DNA from: Lineus longissimus
Taxonomy: Eukaryota > Nemertea > Pilidiophora > Heteronemertea > Lineidae
DNA length: 64,000 nt
Direction of reading: 5' to 3'
Assembly (NCBI RefSeq): GCF_910592395.1
Contig: NC_088312.1
Span: 14,921,292 to 14,985,291, forward strand
This document shows positions 44,901 to 49,923 of this stretch, in pieces; position 1 is the stretch's first letter, and the number at the start of each line of letters is the position of its first letter. A program made the translations under genes and the position numbers. The notes under the pieces were generated by a model. The model was not told where the DNA came from. It did not search any database and saw only the letters and a program-made list of their open reading frames with translations.

Positions 44901-47198
44901 TTACAGGTGAGTATCTTGACCAACCATATTCTACATCCACACTGATCATGAATCGTGCAACTGGAATTGACCTGTCCCGAAACTGATGTTTTTTCGCCGA
45001 ACTCTCAGTCACCAGGCCAATAAATCGAGTTTGGGCATGACCCTACAATGTAGTTGCACGAAGAAACAATTACCTACATGTAATTACCCTAATGCAATTA
45101 CATGTACATGTACTTGGAGGAGGAAAAAAACTCTCAAGAGCCGAGCACACGCTATATGAAAGAAGAACAAAAACTGGTTCAAACAATTCAAAACAAACCA
45201 CTTCGACCATTGCATTGATAGAGAAATCGCAGAAATTGATCGTCTCTCATCATATCTTAACAAGTAGTAGCTACCGGACCCTGGAATCCTTGGTCCTAAG
45301 TGGGCCCGGTTGTTAGAAAGCATGTCTTCAGCTGGTAACAATCATGTCGGCATGTTGTTGCATATATATCAATGTACAAGTACATGTATATGAAACAACA
45401 TGTAACATGATGTTACAAGCTGATATACTTGCTGACAATCGGCCCCTGGGGCGTAGCTAACCTTTTGGTCGGGGAAGGGGAAAAAAGGCTCCTTGGGCAC
45501 AATATCACTTTTTGATCTATTTTTCTTCTCCAAAATCACGGACAAAACTATTTTTGGTGGCTTTCCGGGGGGGGGGGGCATCCCCGCGCAAGTTAGGCCT
45601 CTGCCAAATTATAAACACTTCCGACCTCACGTTTTACTTCTTGCACAACACGGTATAATCATCATTTCTTTAATTTTTTTTCTAGGCAAAGTTTCTCCTC
45701 GATTGTGAACAAGTGATTGATGAAGTGCTTTTATTCCTCAAAAGGCACTCTGGTGGTTTTCTCGCGAAGGATGGCAGAGGCAAGGGAATGGCCGAAGTTG
45801 GGCGGGGGGATGATTCGACGAAATGCACTTATCAGGACATTGTGCAGAGGGGACCAAAACGCAACAGGATCTGTCTAAGGAGGATCACGGGGCCCATGGC
45901 AAGGATAGCACGGAATTGGGTTATGTCTGAGACCGCCATAATAGAGGAATGGTACAATTCACGACAGGTAATTAACACAAACTTGGTTTGAAATCATCAG
46001 AGTGTGATCAGATTATTTCTGTTCAGCCCACACTTAAGTATTGCCTACAATGTCGAGTTAACATGAAGGTGGATTATGGCTGATTTGCAATTCACAATTC
46101 ACGTGTGTTTCTGTGGCTTCATACGGGTTGATATGTCGATTGGACAATCATTATTTTTTCACTTGATAGTCACGAGGCATGACATGCGACAATGTGATTT
46201 ATATGTGAACTCGGTCTCATCAGAAGACTCTAGTAACTCTGTTCCTCACCGCTCAACATCGGAGAGCTTCTGCCCTATTTTAAAACGCGCTGCCATAGCG
46301 GACTCGCGTACCATGGTCACGTGAACCACCCATTGAAGCTAAAGTAAGCTTACAGAGAGTTTGCACACCCTTCCTTTTCTCAGTCTGACTTCATCTACGA
46401 AGTTGAGTCAGAGTTTCCTGGTTAAACTATTTGATTTAAACTGATTGACAAACGTTTCCACTGCATCTTTAAAAGAATATTTTGAATTCCAAATTTAACC
46501 TGTGCATAAGATGGATGAAACGAATCGTTATCGAAGTCGTAGGCCGTCTCCACGACTTGGAATACGTTCGTCAATTCTGTTGCATCGAAGTAAAAGTCGT
46601 CATAAGACGCTATGATAATCAAAGTGGGAGTCTTAGATGATACGCAACCTCATATACGATTGCTGATTCACACGAGAAAGGAACTCATCTAAATTTTTCA
46701 ACTTTTAAAAAGCTCAGTTTTCGCATTTCTATGTCATTAGTAGGCTGGGGGACCATTTTGGAACAGTTTTGGAATATCACGTCAACTTGCTTAAACGCCG
46801 CTCCAGCCAAACTCACTTGCAGTCGTACAAATAAGCATGCTGAGATTTCTCGTTGAGAAAGTTCGGGTAGGTATGGGAAGAATATAGACCTTGCCAGAAA
46901 ATGTCCGCCTCTCCCTTTATACCAATCGGTTCCTTTCCTTCAGGCGACCCATGGCAAAACAGACGAGGACATGAGCAGGATACCAGAACAGATTGAAAGC
47001 TTGGCAAGGAAGCATAAGGAGCTACAGGAAGGCTTGGTAACGGTCAAGGAAGAATCCAAAATAAGTGCTCGAGATATAAAGGAACAGATGAAACGTGACA
47101 TGAATGAAGTGAAAGAAAACATAAACGCAGAGTTCAGCAAGATGACAGGAGAAATGAACAAGATATCTAAGATGTTAGAAACATTCTCAAAAACCTAA
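8795..47198 (+). CDS. TRPA-family ankyrin-repeat cation channel, complete 22-exon gene model
   Basis: Predicted plasma-membrane cation channel of the TRPA family, members of which act as thermo- and chemosensors. Joining 22 exons with GT/AG borders and matching phases gives 4005 bases, 1334 residues plus stop. Residues 57 to about 760 are ankyrin repeats (many TPLHLA-type cores). A linker region with a charged segment follows. Pre-S1 LLLLKWRRFGR and S1 are in exon 15, S2 in exon 16, S3 in exon 17, S4-S5 in exon 18, and pore loop TFVMMVGEMDYG and S6 in exon 19. The motif MNLLVGLAVDDIQE straddles exons 19-20, and the last exon is a charged coiled coil. This layout and the VGLAVDDIQE tail are typical of TRPA and not of TRPC, TRPV or NOMPC. 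A TATATAA motif at 8677 could be a TATA element but is weak evidence. The first exon is the least certain. The intron load of mobile elements is heavy, but the frame itself is intact. Confidence 0.85.
9465..9649. mobile_element. Palindromic element, family P, copy 2 (TRPA intron 1)
   Basis: It starts TTTTAGAATAGAAATTGAACCC and ends GGGTTCAATTCCTTAAA. The arms of about 80 bases are almost perfect complements, for example GGACCTTGGTTGAGTTACCA with its partner, and GTCCAAACCCTCG with CGGGTTTGGAC. Its ends and the GTCC/GGAC core match copy 1, while much of the stem sequence differs. Confidence 0.8.
11271..11972 (-). pseudogene. PIF/Harbinger transposase fragment (outer copy)
   Basis: DDE nuclease relic related to HARBI1-type transposases. 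It has a Pro-rich N-terminus, an HTH-like stretch (DISKQSVCRELYFMTDVLW), and the first catalytic Asp in the motif AVGAIDGTVHAIEIP. It then runs into unrelated sequence (YSATVQQ stop) at the internal deletion, so the second and third acidic residues are missing. About 97 percent similar by eye to the inner copy. Confidence 0.8.
12705..13055 (+). CDS. Basic ORF inside the inner Harbinger copy, unrecognised
   Basis: 116 residues, very Arg-rich (RRRNNNVRILGHIRQNVNRL, then LRRRIREVIAREI). It sits in the place where Harbinger elements often keep a second, DNA-binding ORF, but I see no clear Myb/SANT signature. Its last 49 bases overlap the transposase frame in antisense. It may be a decayed accessory ORF or chance. 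Confidence 0.3.
   Translation: MCDRVLVGMEEMALLREGYQRRRNNNVRILGHIRQNVNRLPERTRALSARRTAKQLRRRIREVIAREIAELVHVSYTSLHKRTRTPHNSSTVTKGPLPYTDYSRGAQLIPRLSIMT
13007..13726 (-). pseudogene. PIF/Harbinger transposase, C-terminally truncated (inner copy)
   Basis: The frame opens at 13726, and a likelier start is the internal Met of MERIRMFLFAAPPP. It contains the HTH-like region, AVGAIDGTVHAIEIP (first Asp) and then YSGHVQKYCISTQVIIDNRG, the usual segment carrying the second conserved region. The frame ends soon after (SCAPLE stop). The family protein is normally about 350 residues or more, so the third catalytic acid is absent and this copy is non-autonomous. Confidence 0.8.
14455..14840 (+). pseudogene. 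LINE (non-LTR retrotransposon) reverse transcriptase C-terminal tail
   Basis: The translation shows the typical tail of CR1/L2-type LINE proteins: ITPVLKELHWLPVKA (interrupted by a short duplication), then TVHKCVHG, and in the frame 14571-14837 RTRTAYGERSFSICGPRQWN followed by ALPCSLRRETDIDIFKAELK. Two frameshifts break it. The AT-rich 3' tail (TTATTATATTATTATAA near 14885) is as seen at LINE 3' ends. The 5'-truncated state is usual for LINE insertions. Confidence 0.8.
15265..15454 (+). CDS. TRPA exon 2 (ankyrin region)
   Basis: Acceptor TTTCTTACAG, donor ACTG followed by GTAAGC, phase 0 to 1. It contains a typical ankyrin core (LLKATGAGNLSVVKLLVESF). Confidence 0.8.
16396..16466 (+). CDS. 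TRPA exon 3
   Basis: A small 71-base exon between TTTTGCAG and GTTTGT, phase 1 to 0. It encodes FDLSKALIHAVRCKKQRK and bridges two ankyrin units. Support comes mainly from the exact phase fit. Confidence 0.65.
16570..17650. repeat. Cluster of TTGGTCA / TGACCAA motifs, possible element ends
   Basis: TTGGTCA-type words recur about eight times at 16605-16745 and again, mostly as GACCAA, at 17455-17640, with roughly 700 bases of unrelated DNA between. The two clusters have opposite prevailing orientation, as expected for subterminal repeats of one element, but I cannot define exact ends. Confidence 0.3.
18235..18402 (+). CDS. TRPA exon 4 (ankyrin)
   Basis: Acceptor CGTTTCAG, donor ACG followed by GTGATT, phase 0 to 0. 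It encodes GVIRYLLEEGARLDIRDEDD and LLHIACAYENGG, a clear ankyrin repeat. Confidence 0.8.
19105..19401 (+). CDS. TRPA exon 5 (ankyrin)
   Basis: Acceptor TTCTTTAG, donor GAG followed by GTACAT, 99 codons, phase 0 to 0. It has two ankyrin cores (NRTPLNLAIERNHVDMAKLI and SLHLACQYGRVEIIDMIL) separated by an acidic loop of about 30 residues. Confidence 0.85.
19730..19823 (+). CDS. TRPA exon 6 (ankyrin)
   Basis: Acceptor ACTCTTCAG, donor GAGG followed by GTACGT, phase 0 to 1. It encodes LLDRKNRTPLQLAIENNHAE, a canonical ankyrin start. Confidence 0.8.
20530..20731 (+). CDS. TRPA exon 7 (ankyrin)
   Basis: Acceptor TGCTTTCAG, donor CG followed by GTAAGT, phase 1 to 2. It encodes ICALLDLGVDVDGADELGEA followed by PLYLAAANGHSGVCAALI. 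Confidence 0.85.
21631..22098. mobile_element. MITE family B, copy 1 (TRPA intron 7)
   Basis: It begins TAAAGGTGACCTGAAACGCT and ends AGCAGGTGACCTTTA. The arms pair over most of the 468 bases, for example ACATTCCAGGTGGTGCAGGA with TCCTACACCACCTGGAATGT, and the ATAAAGTTTTGATAGTTCCAT region with its complement. No coding capacity. A second copy is at 34984-35479. Confidence 0.8.
22679..22862 (+). CDS. TRPA exon 8 (ankyrin)
   Basis: Acceptor AATTCCAG, donor GAG followed by GTGAGA, phase 2 to 0. It encodes two ankyrin repeats (LLIAAKCGHYQTVKTLLQKG and GRSALHFATLKNDTKTVE). Confidence 0.85.
23092..23131 (-). ncRNA. Hammerhead-ribozyme-like core in the left (inverted) PLE terminal copy
   Basis: On the minus strand the bases read CTGATGAGG, then a stem-loop TGTGTGGACAC, then TGATATATAGG where a GAAAC core would be expected. 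The CTGATGA core is intact, while the second core segment is mutated. Hammerhead ribozymes in PLE terminal repeats are established; activity here is unlikely. Confidence 0.45.
23222..25130 (+). pseudogene. PLE reverse transcriptase with GIY-YIG endonuclease, decayed
   Basis: In order, across several frames: an N-terminal part (23222-23479), the box VIILPADKGRCTVVLD, YGLPKIRKPQIP, SSIGSVTYALAK, LVGTSEHLVKNIQDFVKRI, the A-box region SIYVKALFTCIPPEGAVEVV, YYSQKHGCAMG, VVNLYMEKFEQKAL, the catalytic C-box now reading RYVDE, PFLDSAV and the late GIY-YIG segment CNEQYIGETMQPLHKRMGQH. These are standard PLE blocks. In-frame stops (for instance after CAMG at 24061) and single-base shifts, including one in the C-box near 24174, make it non-functional. 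Confidence 0.88.
25097..25130 (+). ncRNA. Hammerhead-ribozyme-like core in the right PLE terminal copy
   Basis: Reads CTGCTGAGG, stem-loop CAGTGTGGACACTG, then ACAAAACGTAGG. The stem II hairpin is perfect. CTGCTGA differs from the CTGANGA core at one base, and CAAAAC differs from CGAAAC at what looks like a CpG-to-CpA change. The two terminal copies carry different damage on the same core plan. Confidence 0.45.
25221..25426 (+). CDS. TRPA exon 9 (ankyrin)
   Basis: Acceptor TTTCACAG, donor ATAAG followed by GTATTT, phase 0 to 2. It encodes NTPLHYAAEYGKTEAMQVL and GLTALHLAAMKGHI. Confidence 0.85.
25885..26049 (+). CDS. TRPA exon 10 (ankyrin)
   Basis: Acceptor AATAATCCAG, donor GCAAG followed by GTACAT, phase 2 to 2. 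The split codon gives Ser, and the frame continues EVQYLVRAHGISTLVN, then GFTALHLAAQAGENRIVRIL. I chose this acceptor over two closer AGs (25940 and 25946) because only it keeps the phase and completes the repeat. Confidence 0.7.
26840..27213. mobile_element. TIR element with repeated TTTGGCAAGC motifs (TRPA intron 10)
   Basis: The ends CTATTTGGCAAGC and inverted GCTTGCCAAATAG face each other. Between them lie inverted pairs such as GGCAAGCCGGGCTTGCC and GGCGAGCCGG, so the interior can form several hairpins. There is no coding capacity. A TGACGTCA octamer lies inside at 27018. Confidence 0.5.
27252..27414 (+). CDS. TRPA exon 11 (ankyrin)
   Basis: Acceptor TACTTCTTCAG, donor CAA followed by GTAAGA, phase 2 to 0. 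It encodes TPLHYAASRGLLETCELLLD and LGADVN, then a basic Gly-rich loop. Confidence 0.8.
27472..27552 (+). repeat. Minisatellite array 1, unit about 15 bases (AGGCGAAACAGGAAT)
   Basis: Five units, one with the variant GGCGGAACAGG. The array is essentially identical, variant included, to array 3 at 28697-28776, so it was copied as a block. With the inverted array at 28004-28096 it could form the left arm of a foldback element that starts GGAAATTAGGCG. Confidence 0.85.
28004..28096 (-). repeat. Minisatellite array 2, same unit in inverted orientation
   Basis: Six units of ATTCCTGTTTCGCCT, the complement of the arrays on either side. The outer border CGCCTACTTTCC mirrors the GGAAATTAGGCG border of array 1, giving a foldback-like unit of about 630 bases (27468-28102). 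Confidence 0.85.
28697..28776 (+). repeat. Minisatellite array 3, same unit as array 1
   Basis: Five units in the same order as array 1, including the single GGCGGAACAGG variant and the same exit sequence GGAATACACC. It could equally be the partner arm of array 2. Confidence 0.85.
29227..29375 (+). CDS. TRPA exon 12 (ankyrin)
   Basis: Acceptor GTGTTTTCAG, donor CAAAC followed by GTAAGA, phase 0 to 2. It encodes FSPLHLACYSGNAQVVSLLI followed by ERGASV. A 50-base minisatellite starts only about 25 bases after the donor. Confidence 0.8.
29400..30070 (+). repeat. 50-base minisatellite, about 13 copies (TRPA intron 12)
   Basis: The unit contains GATGGCTCGCATTTCGGATT, then ACGAGCCTTACACTGAAACT and CCTTGTACAC. 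Inner copies are almost identical, while the first two and last three are diverged or shorter. The array starts 25 bases after the exon 12 donor. Fifty is not a multiple of three, so the open frames across it on both strands carry no meaning. Confidence 0.95.
30120..30918. mobile_element. Foldback-like element with tandem-repeat arms (AAAGGCACTGG unit)
   Basis: The left arm 30120-30350 is about fifteen repeats of AAAGGCACTRGRWAAAA. The right arm 30779-30918 is about nine repeats in inverted orientation. Both outer ends read AATAAAGGCACTGGAAAAAA in inverted register. The 430-base centre has no ORF. Long inverted arms built from short tandem repeats are the hallmark of foldback (FB) elements as known in Drosophila. 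Confidence 0.75.
31339..31457 (+). CDS. TRPA exon 13
   Basis: Acceptor GACATACAG, donor CCGG followed by GTAAGT, phase 2 to 1. It encodes ALAVIRSNRWREALMNETIF and TTIMAKLVKVMP, matching the final ankyrin/linker stretch of TRPA channels, where an RW-type motif and a xKxMP motif are common. Confidence 0.75.
32057..33061. mobile_element. Foldback-like element with GGATTTTTAC repeats (TRPA intron 13)
   Basis: The left end ACTGGGTGCCTGCGTAAAAA followed by TCCCCCC mirrors the right-hand GGGGGGATTTTTAC and TTTTTACCCAGT. A second inverted pair, 32275-32450 against 32690-32862, matches over about 170 bases (TTCACACTGTTCCTGTAGGT and its complement; TTTGACACTCAGC). GGATTTTTAC recurs at least seven times in the right arm. 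Confidence 0.65.
32846..33061 (+). repeat. Perfect 108-base tandem duplication
   Basis: Units 32846-32953 and 32954-33061 appear identical (CGAATAATTATTTTTTAGAA to CACATACAGTGCT). The unit is 36 codons long, which is why a chance frame stays open through both. The lack of differences points to a recent event. Confidence 0.9.
33200..33555 (+). CDS. TRPA exon 14 (linker)
   Basis: Acceptor TTATTTTCAG, donor AAATG followed by GTAAGA, phase 1 to 0. It encodes VAREVLDNCLE, typical of the region just after the ankyrin repeats, then a hydrophilic Glu/Lys-rich stretch of about 50 residues and a second structured part (EEWRNALIKDRYARIV). Confidence 0.75.
34065..34243 (+). CDS. TRPA exon 15 (pre-S1 and S1)
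   Basis: Acceptor CCACTTACAG, donor AA followed by GTAGGT, phase 0 to 2. It encodes ELLSHPLVRVLLLLKWRRFG and the hydrophobic S1. The HPL...KWRRFG signature is a TRPA hallmark. Confidence 0.9.
34416..35544. mobile_element. TIR element with palindromic tandem interior (TRPA intron 15)
   Basis: The left end ATGGCAAGCCGTATGTCCAA continues TAACTAAGAAAACCT. The right end is its complement (AGGTTTTCTTAGTTATTGGA then CGAACGGCTTGTCAT). From 34440 to 34990 the word AGAAAACCTRGTTTTCTT, itself a palindrome, recurs about fifteen times in diverged form. The element is interrupted by a family B MITE at 34984-35479. Confidence 0.7.
34984..35479. mobile_element. MITE family B, copy 2, nested in the TIR element
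   Basis: Begins TAAAGGTCACCTGCAAC and ends CAGGTCACCTTTA. The internal words ACATTCCAGGTGGTGCAGGA and TGCGGTTTTCACAC are shared with copy 1 at 21631-22098, and the two arms pair with each other. It lies at the inner edge of the palindromic repeats. Confidence 0.8.
35796..35949 (+). CDS. TRPA exon 16 (S1-S2 loop and S2)
   Basis: Acceptor TTGCTTTTTAG, donor GAG followed by GTAGGA, phase 2 to 0. It encodes CRIGIWILGISLLLKE (S2) ahead of the donor. The upstream open frame before 35796 is intron. Confidence 0.75.
36503..36640 (+). CDS. TRPA exon 17 (S2-S3 linker and S3)
   Basis: Acceptor ATATTTCAG, donor TTG followed by GTAAGT, phase 0 to 0. It encodes GYLSGIENYIEWFVYLTAIL, matching the NxxEW motif at the start of S3 in TRPA channels. 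Confidence 0.85.
39311..39754. mobile_element. MITE with 30-base TIRs and TTA duplication
   Basis: The ends AGCCCGCAGCACACTAGCCG and the inverted CGGCTAGTGTGCTGCGGGCT differ at only one position over about 31 bases, and TTA stands on both sides (39308-39310, 39755-39757). A TWA target duplication is typical of PIF/Harbinger-type MITEs. The interior of about 380 bases is GC-richer than the surroundings and repeats the word GGCGTC/GACGCC many times. Confidence 0.85.
39773..39855 (-). repeat. Half copy of palindromic family P
   Basis: TTAAGGAATTTATACTGAAC, TATTGGTTGTTTCACC and GCGAGGGTGGAGCT correspond to one arm of copy 3 (41523-41704) read on the opposite strand. The other arm is missing. Confidence 0.6.
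40010..41375 (-). pseudogene. LINE reverse transcriptase, 3' half, interrupted
   Basis: Minus-strand frame 41300-40785 and its upstream extension show GIKQGGVLSSILFCIYM, the catalytic FGYADDIVILS box, TFNAAKSILLFFG and HLGHLVGVDV, all typical of non-LTR reverse transcriptases. After a frameshift near 40790 it continues RLPFRTHRILLPSICR, FKRFVRFFKSC and SVSRNLAKVCDF to 40546. It resumes beyond the palindrome insert at about 40165 with GPVIRDLLRMRDRRKFAILQ. Stops and shifts make it a relic; no 5' part is visible. Confidence 0.8.
40170..40541. repeat. Triple palindrome block inserted in the LINE
   Basis: Three head-to-tail units each begin AGGCACC and end GGTGCCT (40170-40303, 40303-40407, 40408-40541). 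Units 1 and 3 are near-perfect reverse complements of each other, and each unit is itself partly palindromic (CTATACCCTATACTATACTA and ACGCGAACAATAG with their complements). The whole 372 bases can fold back on itself. Confidence 0.85.
41523..41704. mobile_element. Palindromic element, family P, copy 3
   Basis: Starts TTAGAATAGAAATTGATACC and ends GGTATCATTTCTTTAAA. Stem parts GAGCTAAAAT, AACCACTCGGGT and their partners are more diverged than in copies 1 and 2, so this is probably an older insertion. Confidence 0.7.
41878..42078 (+). CDS. TRPA exon 18 (S4 and S5)
   Basis: Acceptor CCCTTCTTTCAG, donor CAG followed by GTATGT, 67 codons, phase 0 to 0. It encodes WQWQLGALSVFWSWINLLLF, then VMFTTILRSF and a long hydrophobic S5. 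Confidence 0.9.
43243..43437 (+). CDS. TRPA exon 19 (pore and S6)
   Basis: Acceptor CTAATTTCAG, donor TTG followed by GTAGGT, phase 0 to 0. The pore helix and filter read SIIKTFVMMVGEMDYGNMF (filter Glu about residue 1088), then S6 VVMAILVMNLL. Many TRPA channels have an acidic residue at this Gly-acid position; here it is Glu. Confidence 0.92.
43563..44719. mobile_element. 1.16-kb TIR element, ends GGGCCCATATTCATAAAA
   Basis: GGGCCCATATTCATAAAACC at the left faces TTTTATGAATATGGGCCC at the right. Subterminal words AACTAGGC/GCCTAGTTGGC recur in both arms, and a second internal TTTTATGAATAACACTTAG lies near 44620. The AT-rich centre shows no transposase. It lies in TRPA intron 19 between the pore exon and the S6-tail exon. 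Confidence 0.75.
44838..44906 (+). CDS. TRPA exon 20 (S6 end and TRP-like helix)
   Basis: Acceptor GATCATTACAG, donor CAG followed by GTGAGT, 23 codons. It encodes VGLAVDDIQEVMKQSQQQM, the conserved TRPA segment just after S6. Confidence 0.92.
45686..45967 (+). CDS. TRPA exon 21 (cytoplasmic C-terminus)
   Basis: Acceptor TTTTTTCTAG, donor CAG followed by GTAATT, 94 codons, phase 0 to 0. It starts AKFLLDCEQVIDEVLLFLKR and is basic further on. No known enzyme motif is visible. Confidence 0.8.
46944..47198 (+). CDS. TRPA exon 22 (coiled coil, stop)
   Basis: Acceptor CCTTTCCTTCAG, stop TAA at 47196. It encodes a strongly heptad-like, Glu/Lys-rich coiled coil (IPEQIESLARKHKELQEGLV onward), as at the C-terminus of TRPA channels, where it supports tetramer assembly. 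Confidence 0.85.
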   Translation, partial: ATHGKTDEDMSRIPEQIESLARKHKELQEGLVTVKEESKISARDIKEQMKRDMNEVKENINAEFSKMTGEMNKISKMLETFSKT

Positions 47199-47433
47199 TT
47201 CTATTTCAATAGCAATCATTTCACATGCATTTTATATAATTATCTGGACGTACCTGAACTGTATAAATGATTATGGAGCATGACTTAAAGAAGATCGCTA
47301 AGATGTTTAAAAAAATTCTTGAAAACCTTTTAAAAAATGTCAGAATGTTTTTAAAGCAAAAAAATTAGGAACATGTCCATCTCCCTCTCTTCAAAAACAA
47401 AAAGTTCGTCTACTGGAATCAGAATTCTTTCTG

Positions 47434-47439
47434 AATAAA
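47434..47439 (+). terminator. Candidate polyadenylation signal of the TRPA gene
   Basis: AATAAA 236 bases after the TRPA stop codon, in AT-rich DNA. It is the first such hexamer in sense orientation that I see after the stop. Confidence 0.5.
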
Positions 47440-48951
47440 CAAAATATCTAGAGAACCAAAAAATAGAGTTTCAAACTAAAAATATTATGTATTTGGGGTA
47501 TGACCGCTACCTGGGGACCGAATCGCGGCCCCTTGTGATGCCCGGTTTGGCCACCAGGGGGCTTTTGGCAAAAACACAAAAAGTGCAATAAGTCCGTAAT
47601 AATGGTCGCATCACGCTGACATTTTTATGGGGATATCACATATCAAATATGTTTTTGATTTGACAATGCCGCCACACGTGACTTTTGAGAAAAGGTGGCC
47701 GACGATCCCGTAAATGCCGGCTTTGCGATATACACAAAATAATGTGTTTATTGCAACAGACTGCAGTTTGTTTTGCAAAAATGGAGAAGCTGTTGGAAGA
47801 AATTGATATCCGGATGTAAAAAAATGACCAATAAGGTTAGTGAGTAGTTTTTGTAATTTACGCACACACGGTAGTGTGTATGGCTATTCTTTTTTACGCT
47901 ACTTTACCCTAAAGATACTCGGGCGTGGCGCGAGAGCGTTCAGGTCTCACAAGCCAGTGCGGAGAATGTCTTCAGCTAAACCAACGAGTAGGCCCAGGTC
48001 TGGGACGCGAGGCATATCATGGAGTCTGTTGCTGACACAATTCAAATCTCCCTCCTTGGGACTTTCTCCAAGTGTTAATTGTTGATTTAGGGATGTTAAG
48101 GAAGTCAACCTTAGATTCGTATATATTGTCAGTGCTGGTCATGTTTCAAGCTTAGACTGCCAAGCGGCAAATGTTTGATTTGCATTGGTACGCATCTTGA
48201 TTCACTTAGTATTTTTACACACTTTTTCAAGTGTCCTGAGTTTGCCATACTTGGGGAAATACTTAATATTTGTAACATAATCGTACCGATTGTTAATTTG
48301 AGTCGAGACTTCACGGTGAAATTCTGTTCTCACGTTCCGCTTCGAAGTTCCACGATTTATTGTAGCATTTTTGTATTCTGGTTTTTTTTCACTCTGTCGG
48401 GGGGGGGGGGGGGGGGCGATGTAGCTGACACAATTCAAATCTCCCTCCTTTGGACTTTCTCCAAGTTTGGTGCTGTCATCTGTCCTTTATCTTCAAAACC
48501 ATAGGGAAGTTTGCATCAGGGCATGCTCGTGAGCATGCTCAGACGCAATCTGGGACCCATTTTCAAACATACTTTTATTTATATTTCTCTCCAAAAACAC
48601 CAAAATTTAGGTGAAACCATTTTTTGTACAAAGTATACAGCATGGCAGCACCCTCAACATAATCCCTGCTCCCTGCTCAATGTTACAACTATAAGTTTCA
48701 ACTTTCATAAAGGTAAATATTTGAGTAACATTGCCACTGCCCTCAGGCCCTTTCCTAATCACATGTTCATCTCCTATCCATACTACAGTCAGTGCATTGT
48801 GCACTGATCTGCATATATCCTATAGTACATTGTCAATTGTGTACATTAAATTTAATTGATAGTGTTTACATTTGGCTTTTCTTTTTTCTAAATTCTATTG
48901 TGCTGTCACGCACAATTTAGAACAAAAAATGTCACATTCTAAATTACTCTT
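47440..48951. other. Intergenic DNA with a 45-base direct repeat
   Basis: GCTGACACAATTCAAATCTC followed by CCTCCTTGGGACTTTCTCCA occurs at 48031-48075 and, with one change, at 48424-48468, about 390 bases apart. No coding exon was recognised; the open frames 48175-48504 and 48511-48807 have no domain signature. An 18-G run is at 48399-48416. Confidence 0.5.
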
Positions 48952-49803
48952 TTGGCAATGTGGCTCAGATATTTATCTAATATCTCAATTTTAAATTATT
49001 TCACACCGTTCCTAGATTGCCTCTCATGCTCGGCTCCACTCCTACACCCGTCATGCCAAAAAATCCAGTGGTGCCGGGAATTGAAAAAGGTCAGAGCGTC
49101 TAATGCTGGTTTACTGACCAAGGCGTGTAACAAGGCTGAGAAAGCGATTGATGATAAGAGATCTAGGGCAACACTAAGAGACTCGTACGATTTTGTCCTG
49201 TCAATACTACAAAACTTAAAGGAAACTAATGATTTTTTCAAGTCCGCATTGACTGATCCGAAGGACATTGGGGAAGCTGAGTTGTGAATGAGCAACCGGT
49301 CAGGACATGCGAATAACACACTACAGGCATTAGTTACGCAAATCGCTTTACCTTACTCTATGTCGTTCACTGCAAGTACGTCCTCAGAAGTGCCACCGGA
49401 TGAAGATGTTGAAGTGCTGCCTGATGGAGATGTTGACGCACTACCTGTTGGGAATGTCGAGAAGCCACCTGATGGGGATGTTGAGGAACCACCGCCAGTT
49501 TGTAAGAAGAAACTCGACTTCGGGAATGATGCTATGTCAAGGCTTCGTGCTGCGGTTCAGCAGTCGAAATCCAAACATGAACGCAATCAAGCCTGGCTGT
49601 TGTCCCACCCGGGGAGTTCTCATAGTTTGAAAAAACCAGACACCACCCAACTTCAACCAAAGGTCGAGTTCATAAAAACACCAGATGACAAGAAGCTGTC
49701 CAGGGACCTTATTCACAAAAGACTCTTAGCGGTTAAGTGTCTCTCTTATGTCTCTCTACGGTCGACCGTAATATTTATCTCGCTATTCACAAAGCCTGCG
49801 TAA
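48952..49803 (+). CDS. Two adjoining unrecognised ORFs upstream of the HARBI1-like relic
   Basis: The frame to 49287 contains a Lys/Arg-rich helical part (ELKKVRASNAGLLTKACNKA then EKAIDDKRSRATLRDSYDFV) slightly reminiscent of retroelement gag N-termini. It stops, and the frame 49288-49803 follows directly. That one holds four copies of an eight-residue unit (PPDEDVEV, LPDGDVDA, LPVGNVEK, PPDGDVEE), then a basic region (RLRAAVQQSKSKHERNQAWL). It could be an accessory ORF of the following transposon. I do not recognise the family. Confidence 0.3.
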
Positions 49804-49923
49804 CTTTACGCAACGTGTGTAAAGCCTTACTTATCTACTTGAGCTCGACATCATGCGTAAGTCGTACGGATGTCTTCAATAGTCATCTGACAGCTAAGCG
49901 TGCTGTACAAGACACGTGATGCT

